Assembly (NCBI GenBank): GCA_038237225.1
Contig: JBBRYX010000001.1
Location: 558,001-622,000, forward strand
Reading direction: 5' to 3'
DNA: 64,000 nucleotides
Source: DASVUC01 sp038237225
GTDB lineage: Bacteria > Planctomycetota > Phycisphaerae > Tepidisphaerales > Tepidisphaeraceae
Shown here: one piece after another, positions 42,701 through 50,557 of the stretch
How positions within the stretch are numbered: the stretch's first letter is position 1
Layout: each line of letters opens with the position of its first letter
The notes under the pieces: model-generated
What the model saw: the letters and a program-made list of their open reading frames with translations, nothing else
Told to the model about the DNA's origin: nothing
Databases searched by the model: none
Program-made: the position numbers and the translations under genes

Positions 42701-44015
42701 TCACCCCATAATCATCTTCCGCCACCGCCTGCAGCGGCGCCACCGCCACCGGCGTCCGCTCCTCATTCCGCCGCGGAATCTCAATCTGCACCGTCGGCGT
42801 CTGATCCGGCCGAACGATCAGCTCATACTCCTCCAGCGCCGTATTCTTGAACCCGTCCACATCCGTCGCCTGGATATGAAATCGCAGCGATTCCGACGCC
42901 GTCCACTTCGCCAGCACCTGCTGCTCGCCCGCCCGCTGCCAATTGAAGGCCGGCATCTTCTTCGCATCCGTCACCGGCTTCACCGCCACCGGCGCCTCAT
43001 TTCCCGCCAGCGATTTATTAAACGTCACGCGCAGCGCAACCTCAGACCCCGTCGCCACCATCGCCGCCCCATCCGCCAGATTCACCGTCACCGGCTGCGC
43101 AGTCCCCACATACTTCGGCGGCGTGATCACCGCCTCCACTTTCCCAATCCCGAGGCGCGGCAAAACCTGAATCTGCTCAATATCCTTCCGATCATCCCCC
43201 GCCGTCATCCACACCTTCATCGCTCCCGCGCTCTTCCCGGCCTCCGCCTTCGCGTCCAGCGACGCCGTATAAACCCCGTCCACCCCGCGCGTCATAAACT
43301 CCTGCACCACCGGCCCGCCATTCACCTGGTAATAAATCCGCGCCTTCCGCGATGCGGAATCCCCCTTCGTCAACTTCATCTTCATCTCAACCCGATCCCC
43401 CACCGGCACCCGCTTCGGAACACGCCCCACCAGCTCAATCATCACACCCTTCGGCCAACTCGGCGCGCCAAACGGCGACAACAACCGCGTCAGCGCAATC
43501 CGCGTATAAGCCGGGTTCACCATCACCGCCAGCGCGATCACCAGCCCAATCGCACCCACCCCCGACGCCGCCGCATACCACACCGGTTTCGCCACCACCG
43601 CGCTGCTCAAATTCAATTGCCCCGCCAGCGCCGCCGCTTCGCTCATCACCCGCTGCTGCATCACATCAGAGCCGTAGAACTTTCCACCATGAGCAAAATC
43701 CACCGTGGACCGCAGCCGATCATCAAACTGCGGAAACGCCTGCTCCAGCCGCCCCGCGATATCCGACAACGTCACCGTCGCCCCCGCCGGTTTAATCACC
43801 CACCGCGCCACCACATAAGCCAGCGCCCCCAGCACCAACAGACTCAACACAATCCGCGGCGCAGCAGGAAGATTCAAAAGATAGTCGACAAAAATCAGCC
43901 CAAGGAACAACCCCACCACGCAAGCCAGCGCAATTCCCACCCCATACGCCACCGAATACGCTTTCACCTTCCGACGAACACCTCGCAACGCATCGATCAA
44001 CATGGCTGGCGGCAT
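39789..44015 (-). CDS. Giant membrane-anchored coiled-coil protein (DUF4175-like)
   Basis: A 1408-residue protein. Three hydrophobic helices lie near the N-terminus (YGVGIALACVVGLFLGLIFV, VLSLLVLGALAYVVARWV, GVGAIGLVIALAVMV). An extracytoplasmic beta region with Ig-like features (~200-560) is followed by a very long Gln/Lys/Glu-rich coiled coil (e.g. KQAEIGLTMMLNDLREAERR). The architecture is that of DUF4175-type proteins found next to MoxR/BatA genes. It might stiffen or span the periplasm. The ATG at 44015 is preferred; a frame opens further up through the CCTCTTG array. The next gene starts 16 bases after its stop. Confidence 0.75.
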   Translation of the reverse strand: MPPAMLIDALRGVRRKVKAYSVAYGVGIALACVVGLFLGLIFVDYLLNLPAAPRIVLSLLVLGALAYVVARWVIKPAGATVTLSDIAGRLEQAFPQFDDRLRSTVDFAHGGKFYGSDVMQQRVMSEAAALAGQLNLSSAVVAKPVWYAAASGVGAIGLVIALAVMVNPAYTRIALTRLLSPFGAPSWPKGVMIELVGRVPKRVPVGDRVEMKMKLTKGDSASRKARIYYQVNGGPVVQEFMTRGVDGVYTASLDAKAEAGKSAGAMKVWMTAGDDRKDIEQIQVLPRLGIGKVEAVITPPKYVGTAQPVTVNLADGAAMVATGSEVALRVTFNKSLAGNEAPVAVKPVTDAKKMPAFNWQRAGEQQVLAKWTASESLRFHIQATDVDGFKNTALEEYELIVRPDQTPTVQIEIPRRNEERTPVAVAPLQAVAEDDYGVNSLKLVVDRLNDRKHWEVELVRNAAPVAGVAWSKIDGSSERLRFRANYSWDLGKLDASGLKAGEILEYSLLVADNYNLNGAVHPAVASGKLRITIVSQEQFADIVTNELRVAAGQVADILNRQGRTKQETGELSKDTSGKAEFDQADRAVAERLTSQQGTAAAQSKQVAGKLGALQQRMEENKSPARDLSQLASDVKDLLNGAAENPMKAAANQITSAAQQKTDPKAPEAERKQQVDGRNEKMSGAVENQQRAAEQLQMALDKLGSVGSLSQTIERIKNLLAEQQKVTKETAAVGNANLGKRPEEMSPEDQAKLQKAATDQENLAKKTEKALNEMQKLAEQMAKSDPASAQAMKQAAVTGQQQQISPNQSKASQSAKQNQQQSAQAAQKQAEIGLTMMLNDLREAERRKLEELSKKLAELQQQVANLIRRQAGHNLDNLGVQGAAVVAKMDAKLIEELVAKAERDKAHLPPAPDLGQLTTGQEQTERNTRDIARTAEEMPNGAEPASNLTRAATKMERAIVSLRGKDLPGAYQPPQVEALAALEEAKRIVDEQKNAVDQKKDQQQREAIRVAYMKIKEDQEKLNGETLRLEKTPKLADGKLKREDSVRLGHLPGEQGKLTDRTKGLEEDLAALGSVVYIWANKDIVTSMDLVKDDLGKPDTGVVTQAEQVRVVEQLDAMIKSLKVVPLDKKFAERSGGGGGQCSPKLPAEAELRLLKELQQAVNKSTKVLSAQAKKEEPKVVALGGRQGELRELLDQILQKSSGGQMKLGKEPDNKDQLPEEAKKEDVENQELDQDLLGQKTDAERIEKNTNLIGDRMARSRQRLGLNKDAGKITQVIQDRIVVDLEKLIEESRKQECNGTGQSKPGMAQKQAPPRATGVIVQNGKPKEGQSKPNRGSSPAANSSAPQPTATQTDLSQQIKETSAEWGKISPRLRDAVIEGSSEQIIEKYRKFVEDYYKGLSQQGTEQRQ

Positions 44016-44032
44016 AATGCTGTCCCTTCGTG

Positions 44033-44053
44033 CCTCTTGCCTCTTGCCTCTTG
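44033..44053. repeat. Heptamer array, CCTCTTG type, 3 units
   Basis: Three perfect CCTCTTG units fill most of the 46-base gap between two operon genes. The preceding GTCCCTTCGT is shared with the array at 53174-53194. Confidence 0.8.
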
Positions 44054-44061
44054 CCTTCCCC

Positions 44062-46410
44062 TCAAACCATCCCAAACATCTTACGCCCAACCCACTCCCC
44101 GGTAATCAACAAAACAAACATCCCCAACGCCAGCGGCGCATCCCACAGCGGCCGCGTCGTTTCCACCGGAATAACCCGTGCCGCGGACGCAATCATCCCC
44201 GGCAACACCTTCCCAGCCTGATCCAGATCCACCACCCGCCCAAGCGTCTCCGACGCCAATCGCGTCAAAAACGTCCGATCCACCTGCGGCTGAGCCAGTT
44301 CCAGCTTCGGCACCGCCACCGTGATCGGCAGCTCCTGTGCCTCCACCTGACCCGAAACCGATGGCAACTTCACCGTAAAGTTCCCCACCCGGTCCGCCGC
44401 AAACGTCGCCACGTAAAGCTCCGGCTGCCCTTCCTGCCGAACCAGCGTCTCGTGCCGAACGATCTGTCCATTCCCATCCATCACTTCGACGCGAAGCTGC
44501 TCCGGAAGTTGCTGAATCAATTGCGGATCCATAATCCGCAAACTCAATCGAATCTGCTCCCCAAGCTGATACATCGGCCGAAGCGATGTGAACGTGATCC
44601 GCCGCTGCCCCAGTTTCTTCGACCGCGCCAGATACCGAATCTGCTGCACCCAATACGTATCAAAAACGCTCTCCCCCGTATAAAACCGCCACCGCCACGA
44701 ATCATCGATCGCGCTGAACAGCGTCCGCCCCGCTCCATACCGCCCGAGCACCAGCAGCGGTGCCTTCCGTCCGTCCGGCCCCGTATCGTTCGGATGCGCC
44801 GCATACACCTCGCCCACCCCAGGCTTCGCCATCACGCCCTTCGAATACCAGAAGATCGGCTGCATCCCCTCCGATAAATATTTCTGATTCTCCGCCCGAT
44901 CGGAAAAGAACCGGAAGATCGAGCTGCTCGTCCCCTCCTTCGTCAGCGCCGGCCGAAACCCGCTCGTGATCGCCGCCGGCGCCTCATCCCCGTCCACCCG
45001 CGACAGACTCACCGGCAACAGCGCTTCAATCGCCGTATTCTTAAACGCCACCGGCGACCACTTCGGCCCCGCCACCATCCCAAATCCTCCCCCGCGCCGG
45101 TTCACGAAATCCGCCACCAGTTGCAGCTGCGCATCGCTGAACTGCCGCGGATCGACATCGCCAAAAAGCACGACGTCATAATCCATCATCTCCTCAATGC
45201 TCTCCGGAAATCGCTTGATCGGCTTATCACCCTCCTGCGCAAAAGTCGGATCCGCGCTCGTCAGCAGGCACGAAACCTCCACCGTCTTATCCCGGATCAT
45301 CTCGTTCTTCAGATACCGGTATTCCCACCGTGGATATCCATCCACGTACAACAGCGAAATCTTCGCATCCATCACCGCGAGCTGCGCCGTGCGAATGTTG
45401 TCCTCATCATCCACTTCCCCCGCCTGCTTCACCGCCTCGACGACCAGATCCAGCGACCCCACCTCATCCGCCTTGAACTGAACCTCCGCCTCCACCGCCT
45501 GATCGTCCGCCAGCACAACCTTCGTCTCCCCGTTCTGCCCCGGCGACGTCAAGATCCGCCCCGTCTTCTTATCCTTCACCTGCAGCGTCACCGGATGCCC
45601 AGGCTCATACCCCGTCCCCCGCACCATCGCGCGCACGTTCACGATGTCCCCCTTGAACGCGCTGTCCTGCACGCTGATCGACTGAACATCAATGTTCGCC
45701 GGCGCCTTATCCGACCCCACCGCCACCGGATACACCTTCACGCCAAAGTCCTTCACCGCCGCCAACCCCTCGGCAAGCGCACTCGCCGGCGTCTCCCGCC
45801 CATCCGTCATCACCACCACCCCCGCCAGCCTCTGCCCCTGAAGATCCGCCAGCACGCCGCGCAGCGACGGCAAAATCTGCGTGTGCTGCCCCGTGGGCTC
45901 CAGCTTCGCCAGCGCCTCCGCAGTAATTGCCTCCTTATCACTATCAAACCGATACAACCGCACCTGGTGCGTCGCTGAAAGCTCTTTGATCAACGACCGA
46001 TCCGCGCTCGACAGCAGCTTCTCCACCGCCTCCAGCCGGCTCAAAGAACTCCCCGCCCCCGCATCCCTCACCCGCATCGAAACCGAATCATCCACCATCA
46101 CCGCCAGCACGCTAGGCTCATTCCGGCTCTGCCCCAGCGTCAAGATCGGCCGATTCAAAAGCACCAGCAAAAATCCCAGCAGCACCCCGCGCACGATCCC
46201 CAATCCCAACCTCACCCCCCGAGTCCGCCCCTCCCGTCGATAAACATAAAGCACCAGCATCAGCGCCAGCACCGCCAGCAGCACATTCCAAGACACCGCC
46301 CCCACCCAATCCTGCCCCGGCCAGTGTGGATTAAATTGCAACGAAAGCTCCCCCTCCCGAGAGAGGAATCCCTTCTCCAGCCCCAAAAGTATTTCCAGCA
46401 ATCGTTGCAT
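44062..46410 (-). CDS. Membrane protein with von Willebrand A and amidotransferase-like domains
   Basis: A 782-residue protein. Two hydrophobic helices near the N-terminus (WNVLLAVLALMLVLYVY, VRGVLLGFLLVLLNRP) are followed by a von Willebrand A domain (~95-240; VLAVMVDDSVSM with the DxSxS metal site, VVVMTDGRETP). Residues ~345-560 (ISLLYVDGYPRWEYRYLKNE, VVLFGDVDPRQFS, DFVNRRGGGFGMVAGP) form the glutamine-amidotransferase-like domain typical of these proteins; I do not see a catalytic Cys. A final helix (LALGMFVLLITGEWV) anchors the C-terminus. It belongs to the MoxR/DUF58/Bat operon. No Shine-Dalgarno is visible because a heptamer array lies directly upstream of the ATG. Confidence 0.8.
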   Translation of the reverse strand: MQRLLEILLGLEKGFLSREGELSLQFNPHWPGQDWVGAVSWNVLLAVLALMLVLYVYRREGRTRGVRLGLGIVRGVLLGFLLVLLNRPILTLGQSRNEPSVLAVMVDDSVSMRVRDAGAGSSLSRLEAVEKLLSSADRSLIKELSATHQVRLYRFDSDKEAITAEALAKLEPTGQHTQILPSLRGVLADLQGQRLAGVVVMTDGRETPASALAEGLAAVKDFGVKVYPVAVGSDKAPANIDVQSISVQDSAFKGDIVNVRAMVRGTGYEPGHPVTLQVKDKKTGRILTSPGQNGETKVVLADDQAVEAEVQFKADEVGSLDLVVEAVKQAGEVDDEDNIRTAQLAVMDAKISLLYVDGYPRWEYRYLKNEMIRDKTVEVSCLLTSADPTFAQEGDKPIKRFPESIEEMMDYDVVLFGDVDPRQFSDAQLQLVADFVNRRGGGFGMVAGPKWSPVAFKNTAIEALLPVSLSRVDGDEAPAAITSGFRPALTKEGTSSSIFRFFSDRAENQKYLSEGMQPIFWYSKGVMAKPGVGEVYAAHPNDTGPDGRKAPLLVLGRYGAGRTLFSAIDDSWRWRFYTGESVFDTYWVQQIRYLARSKKLGQRRITFTSLRPMYQLGEQIRLSLRIMDPQLIQQLPEQLRVEVMDGNGQIVRHETLVRQEGQPELYVATFAADRVGNFTVKLPSVSGQVEAQELPITVAVPKLELAQPQVDRTFLTRLASETLGRVVDLDQAGKVLPGMIASAARVIPVETTRPLWDAPLALGMFVLLITGEWVGRKMFGMV

Positions 46411-46412
46411 TT

Positions 46413-46529
46413 TTGTCAGTTGTCAGTTGTCAGTTGTCAGTTGTCAGTTGTCAGTGATCAGTTGTCAGTTGTCAGTCGTCAGTCGTCCGTCGCATTTCCA
46501 GCAACTGACAACGGACCACTGACAACGGA
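46413..46529. repeat. Two opposed heptamer arrays (TTGTCAG and CAACGGA/CAACTGA)
   Basis: Eleven units of TTGTCAG type (46413-46489, a few units with one or two changes) face four units CAACTGA, CAACGGA, CCACTGA, CAACGGA (46502-46529). CTGACAA is the inverse of TTGTCAG, so the two can pair. They fill the whole gap between the two von Willebrand genes. Confidence 0.85.
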
Positions 46530-46533
46530 CATC

Positions 46534-48810
46534 CTACCTCCTTCGATAATGCCCAAACCGCATCGCCATCCAACACTCCGCCCCAACCAGCAACAACCCC
46601 GCCATCATCAGCGGCCAACCATAATCCTCGCCTCCCGCCGCCACCCCCGTAACCTCCGCCGGCAACTGATCCGCCTCCAGCTCCATTTCAATATCCCCCA
46701 GCGCCTTCTTGATCGCCCTATGATCCACCGTCCGCACATCCGCCTCATCCCCCGGCACATTCACCGCCACCGGCATCGACTGATTCCCAATCACCAGCCG
46801 ATAAACCCCCGGCCGGTTAATCGGCCCGCTCCGATACCCCACCGGCCCACCGCTCATCGGCTCCAGCACCACTTCCTTTTGCGCTGCATCCACCAGCGTC
46901 GGCGCCGCCGTCAGCTTCAGATTCGTCGGCACCTCCAGCCGCTGCCCCACCGTCAAATTCATCCATCCATCCGCCGCGCTCACGCTCCCCGACAACAACT
47001 CATGCATCAACGGCAAATAAGCCGGCTTCACCGGAAGCGTCGTCCACTCCGCGTTCGCCGTTGTCGTCACCACCACCACCCGCCCGCTCCCCAGCGGATG
47101 CACCGTGATCGCCGGATGTTCCCCACCTCCTGAACCCTGAACCCCGACCCCTGAACCCTTGGCCGGCAAATAATTCAACACCCGCTCCGCCTTCGCATCC
47201 GCCTTCACGTCCATCTGCCAATACGTAAAAATCTGCGCCGTATCCAACCCGGAATTCTCTTCCCCTTCAAAAACCCGCAACAACGGATGCAAATTCCCCC
47301 GAGGCTTAAAGTCAAAGTAAAATCCACCCTGGTCCACGCCCGCATTCATCCGCTTCGCCAAAGCCCCCGGCAACAACCCGCGCGTGAGCAACACCTCATT
47401 ATAGTTCTGCGCCACCACCGGCTCGCCCAGAAACATCATCAACGTCCCACCCTGCTTCACGAACAGCGCCAGCTGATCCGCAATCGCCGGAGCCACCTGC
47501 CCCACCGCCGTCAGAATCACCACCCGATAATCCGTCAACACCCGGTTCGGCAGCTCCAGATCGCTGATCACCTCCGGCGAAATATAATTCTCCGACTTCC
47601 CCCCGCCACCGCCCCCACCTTGCCTAACCGGCTGCGTCGTCGCGTCCACATTCTCCCGAGGCGGAGCCAGCGCCAAACTCAACAGCGCCCCCGATCCCGT
47701 CAACCTCCCCACCCCCCGCTCCCCTTCCAACATCAAAACCTTCAGCCCATTCACCACATTCACCACCCGCCACCGCTGATTATCAATCTTCAACCGATCA
47801 TCCCCCGCCAGATTCAAACTCACCACATGCGCCCCACCCTCTCGAAACGCCAACCCCGCCTGCGCCAACGTCTGCACCTCCCCAGTCATCTTCAAATGTC
47901 CCCCGCCCGGTAACACCGCATCATCCAGCTTCCACTGCACAACCGGATCCCCGCCCGACCCAAACCCCCGCACCTGCGCCAAAAAATCACTATTGAACTT
48001 GCTCGTCACCAGGTTCCCCGCAGGCCGCAACCCCAGCGCCGCCTGGTTCCACTGCCCCGCCCGCCCCAAATTAAAATGCGTCACCTTCTTAAAAACATTC
48101 GCCAATTCCTTCCCCGTCTGCGCCAACGCCTCCGCCTCGCTCGGCTCCCAAGCGCTCCGCGTCCCATCCGTCATAATATAAAGCGTCTTGGAAAACGGCG
48201 CCTTCTCCTCCTTCCCAATCTCCGCCGCCGCCCGCAGCGCTCCCGGGATATCCGTTCCCCCAAACGACTGCTCGATCTTGTCCACCGCGCTCGAAGCTGC
48301 CGCCAGGTCATAAGTCGGCGCCGACAGCACCGCAGCCGCCGGCCGCGACGCCGTCACAATCGCCACCGCTTCTCCACCCGCCGACAGCCGCTTGATCTGC
48401 TCCTTCGCAAGCACCTTCGCCTGATCCAGATGCGTCCGCGCCTCCGACCGATCCGCCTCATACGCCATCGAATAAGAATTATCGATCACAAACACATGCA
48501 GCCCCGACCGCGTCCCCGTCAGCGCCGCAAACGCCCCCTCCCGGCACCCCAGCGGCCGAGCCAGCGCCGTCGCCACCAGCAACATCACCAGACATCGCGC
48601 CGCCAGCAGCAACCACTGCTCAAACTTCAGCCGCCGCCGATTCTTCCGCATCGCCCGCAGCAAAAAATCCATCGCCGCCCAAGGCACCGTCTTATACCGC
48701 CGCCGATTCAAAATATGAATCACAATCGGAATCGAAGCGAACAACACCCCCGCCACGAAAAACGTCGGCGTGATAAACGCAAAACCGAGAATGCTTAAAG
48801 ATTGAGTCAT
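46534..48810 (-). CDS. BatA-type N-terminal membrane domain, von Willebrand A protein
   Basis: A 758-residue protein. The N-terminus (FITPTFFVAGVLFASIPIVI, HILNRRRYKTVPWAAMDFL, LLLAARCLVMLLVATALAR) is the aerotolerance-regulator/BatA N-terminal domain. A von Willebrand A domain (~90-250) follows with HVFVIDNSYSMAYEADRSEA (DxSxS) and LYIMTDGTRSAWEPSE. Later there is a domain with GVGRLTGSGALLSLAL and ILTAVGQVAPAIADQL, then GGTLMMFLGEP. The last ~30 residues form a hydrophobic helix. Together with the MoxR and DUF58 proteins it probably forms an envelope metal-ion-adhesion complex. The start ATG is in the last unit of an octamer array. Confidence 0.82.
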   Translation of the reverse strand: MTQSLSILGFAFITPTFFVAGVLFASIPIVIHILNRRRYKTVPWAAMDFLLRAMRKNRRRLKFEQWLLLAARCLVMLLVATALARPLGCREGAFAALTGTRSGLHVFVIDNSYSMAYEADRSEARTHLDQAKVLAKEQIKRLSAGGEAVAIVTASRPAAAVLSAPTYDLAAASSAVDKIEQSFGGTDIPGALRAAAEIGKEEKAPFSKTLYIMTDGTRSAWEPSEAEALAQTGKELANVFKKVTHFNLGRAGQWNQAALGLRPAGNLVTSKFNSDFLAQVRGFGSGGDPVVQWKLDDAVLPGGGHLKMTGEVQTLAQAGLAFREGGAHVVSLNLAGDDRLKIDNQRWRVVNVVNGLKVLMLEGERGVGRLTGSGALLSLALAPPRENVDATTQPVRQGGGGGGGKSENYISPEVISDLELPNRVLTDYRVVILTAVGQVAPAIADQLALFVKQGGTLMMFLGEPVVAQNYNEVLLTRGLLPGALAKRMNAGVDQGGFYFDFKPRGNLHPLLRVFEGEENSGLDTAQIFTYWQMDVKADAKAERVLNYLPAKGSGVGVQGSGGGEHPAITVHPLGSGRVVVVTTTANAEWTTLPVKPAYLPLMHELLSGSVSAADGWMNLTVGQRLEVPTNLKLTAAPTLVDAAQKEVVLEPMSGGPVGYRSGPINRPGVYRLVIGNQSMPVAVNVPGDEADVRTVDHRAIKKALGDIEMELEADQLPAEVTGVAAGGEDYGWPLMMAGLLLVGAECWMAMRFGHYRRR

Positions 48811-48826
48811 TGAGTCATTGAGTCAT
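48803..48826. repeat. Octamer array TGAGTCAT x3 at a start codon
   Basis: Three TGAGTCAT units read ATGACTCA on the minus strand, offering three ATG codons 8 bases apart. Only the one at 48810 is in the reading frame of the BatA-type gene; the others meet TGA after three codons. Confidence 0.85.
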
Positions 48827-48885
48827 TGTCGATTGAAAACCTCGCCTTTCAATCCTCAATGACCCGATCGCACAATCGTCAATTC

Positions 48886-49833
48886 CTACTTAATACTCGC
48901 CGCGCGCGTCGCCAAAAACCCACTCAACGTCACATCCAACGCATCACCCGAATTCATCCTCGTAAAATCAATCCGCATCCCCCGGCACATCTTCGTCATC
49001 TCCTCCGTAAACTCCCGCAACTGCTCCAAATACCCCTCCCGCAGCGCCCGAGGCTCCGTCAACAACTCCCCCGCCTCTTCCAACCCCTTGAACAACGTCA
49101 CGTCCTCAAACGGAAACTCAATCTCCAACGGATCCAAAATCTGAAACACCATCACCTCATGCTTCTTGTACCGAAGATGCCGAAGCCCCTGCGCAATCCC
49201 CTTCAAATCATCAAAGAAATCCGACAGCACCACGATCAACGACCGATGCGTCAGCTTCTCCGCCAACTGATCCAGCACATGCCCCGTCCCCGTCTTCGCC
49301 ACCCGAGGCACAATCGTCAATTCCTGCGTGATCGTCTTCCACTGCCCCGGCGAATTCGAAGGCTTCAAAAACTTCTTCAACTCCCGATCAAACACCGCCA
49401 GCCCCACCGAATCCTGCTGCTGAATCGCCATATAAGCCAGCGAGGCCGCAATCGCCGTCGCATGATCAAACTTCGTCCACACCGCGTCGGTCTCGGATTT
49501 CGGACTTCGGATTTCGGATTTTACATTCCCATACCCCATCGACTCACTCGCATCCACCACGCAAATCAAATGCAAATTCGTCTCCTCAATATACTGCTTC
49601 AGATAAACCCGATCCGTCTTCGCCAGCACCTTCCAATCCACCCGCCGAATGTCATCCCCAAACGCATAAGCCCGATGCTGCGCAAACTCAACCGAAGCCC
49701 CCTGATAAGGTGACCGATGCATCCCCGTCATCAACCCCTCCACAATCAACCGCGCACGCAAATCCAAAGACCCAATCCGCGCCAACGTTCGCGGATCGAG
49801 GTACTTGCGATAATCCGTTGCGGATTCGGCCAT
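48886..49833 (-). CDS. DUF58 protein
   Basis: A 315-residue protein. The start of the family is recognisable: LARIGSLDLRARLIVEGLMT, then GMHRSPYQGASVEFAQHRAY, DDIRRVDWKVLAKTDRVYLK (the DUF58 hallmark) and ICVVDASESMGYG, a von Willebrand-like DxSxS site. Later LIVVLSDFFDDLKGIAQGL. Its family partners with MoxR ATPases. The stretch KSEIRSPKSETD between the metal site and KFDHATAIAASLAYM is encoded by a heptamer array (49494-49521) and looks like a loop insertion. The ATG at 49833 lies 2 bases after the preceding gene's stop; a longer frame exists but overlaps that gene. Confidence 0.88.
   Translation of the reverse strand: MAESATDYRKYLDPRTLARIGSLDLRARLIVEGLMTGMHRSPYQGASVEFAQHRAYAFGDDIRRVDWKVLAKTDRVYLKQYIEETNLHLICVVDASESMGYGNVKSEIRSPKSETDAVWTKFDHATAIAASLAYMAIQQQDSVGLAVFDRELKKFLKPSNSPGQWKTITQELTIVPRVAKTGTGHVLDQLAEKLTHRSLIVVLSDFFDDLKGIAQGLRHLRYKKHEVMVFQILDPLEIEFPFEDVTLFKGLEEAGELLTEPRALREGYLEQLREFTEEMTKMCRGMRIDFTRMNSGDALDVTLSGFLATRAASIK
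49494..49521. repeat. Heptamer array, CGGATTT type, inside the DUF58 gene
   Basis: CGGATTT, CGGACTT, CGGATTT, CGGATTT in tandem, translated on the minus strand as KSEIRSPKSE. Four 7-base units add 28 bases, which is not a multiple of three, so flanking bases complete the frame. Confidence 0.8.
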
Positions 49834-49835
49834 AA

Positions 49836-50096
49836 TCACGACTCGCCGTTGCGCTTGCCCAGCCGTCCCTTCATCCTTGGCCAAGCGCCTTGACCCGAAA
49901 CATGCGTGACATTTCTCAAATAGATGAACTTAAACCTGCCTCGCGGCATCGTCACAATTGCGTCGGTGGACCAACCGCGCGGCAGTACCAGCGATTCCGT
50001 ATCATCAACCAGAAAACGAGAACCATCGCTCATGTGAATCGTGAAAGGCTTGAACGGCATCGTTTGCTTGAACTCACGTAACTGATTTGCTGTCAT
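49836..50096 (-). CDS. Small conserved-type hypothetical protein
   Basis: An 86-residue protein starting MTANQLREFKQTMPFKPFTI. The pattern of an initial helix, (M/E)PF.PF.(I/L)(H/K)..DG..F.V, a middle strand and a second half ending FKFIYLRNVTHV resembles small orphan proteins that occur in planctomycetes and cyanobacteria near mobile or regulatory genes. I know no function. Its ATG overlaps the stop of a 38-codon frame (ATGA) and its stop is 2 bases before the DUF58 start, so it is translated as part of the MoxR operon. A longer frame upstream exists but reads through the neighbouring small frames. Confidence 0.6.
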   Translation of the reverse strand: MTANQLREFKQTMPFKPFTIHMSDGSRFLVDDTESLVLPRGWSTDAIVTMPRGRFKFIYLRNVTHVSGQGAWPRMKGRLGKRNGES

Positions 50097-50209
50097 GTCA
50101 TGGTCTCCCGCCAGAGACATGCAGCCAGAACGATCACAACAACCAAGATTGCAATTTTTCGTCTGCGCATACGCTGCTGATCGTCTCGCGCCGGCGGCGC
50201 GGCCTTCAT
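50093..50209 (-). CDS. Very small membrane peptide (38 residues)
   Basis: The frame starts at ATG 50209 (MKAAPPARDDQQ) and ends with a TGA overlapping the next ATG (ATGA). It contains RMRRRKIAILVVVIVLAACL, a basic patch followed by a hydrophobic helix with LAAC that could be a lipobox or simply a membrane segment. A second in-frame ATG gives a 25-residue version. The overlap and the basic-hydrophobic order support a real peptide; chance cannot be excluded at this length. It fills the gap between two other small operon genes. Confidence 0.4.
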   Translation of the reverse strand: MKAAPPARDDQQRMRRRKIAILVVVIVLAACLWRETMT

Positions 50210-50251
50210 CCTTGCCGCGCGCTCGTCCTCGGATCGCGTTCGGCTGGTCCG

Positions 50252-50557
50252 CTACGCCACCGCGTTCTGAACTCCCTGGATATCTACACCCCAACGGATA
50301 ACCGAACCCAGCGGAACCTCATCCAAATGTAGACCTCGCAGGAAAAAACCGCTCGCTTTTGCCGAGGGTTCAAATCGAACATCCTCCGCCTTTCCGGAAT
50401 AGATCCAGCCGTCGCTCCGCACGAGGAGCACCGCCTCGCCAGACCGTGGCGGCGCTTCGGATTGATCATGCTGGAAGATTACGACAACCCCTTCAGCGCC
50501 ATATTCCAACGCGGCATGTCCCTTCATTTCGATACGATCTGTCACCTTTCCAATCAT
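50252..50557 (-). CDS. Hypothetical protein in MoxR operon
   Basis: A 101-residue protein, MIGKVTDRIEMKGHAALEYG. It is rich in beta-strand patterns (EGVVVIFQHD; GEAVLLVRSDGWIYSG; GFFLRGLHLDEVPLGSVIRW). No signal, no membrane helix and no family known to me. It overlaps the JAMM gene by ATGA, so the two are translationally coupled, which suggests they act together. It could be the substrate or cofactor protein of the JAMM-like protease, but this is only inferred from position. Confidence 0.6.
   Translation of the reverse strand: MIGKVTDRIEMKGHAALEYGAEGVVVIFQHDQSEAPPRSGEAVLLVRSDGWIYSGKAEDVRFEPSAKASGFFLRGLHLDEVPLGSVIRWGVDIQGVQNAVA

Noticed and set aside
40854..44105. Very long plus-strand frame opposite the giant coiled-coil gene
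   Set aside because: Arg/Leu/His-rich artefact of the complementary strand; no domain is recognisable, whereas the minus strand has membrane helices and a coiled coil.
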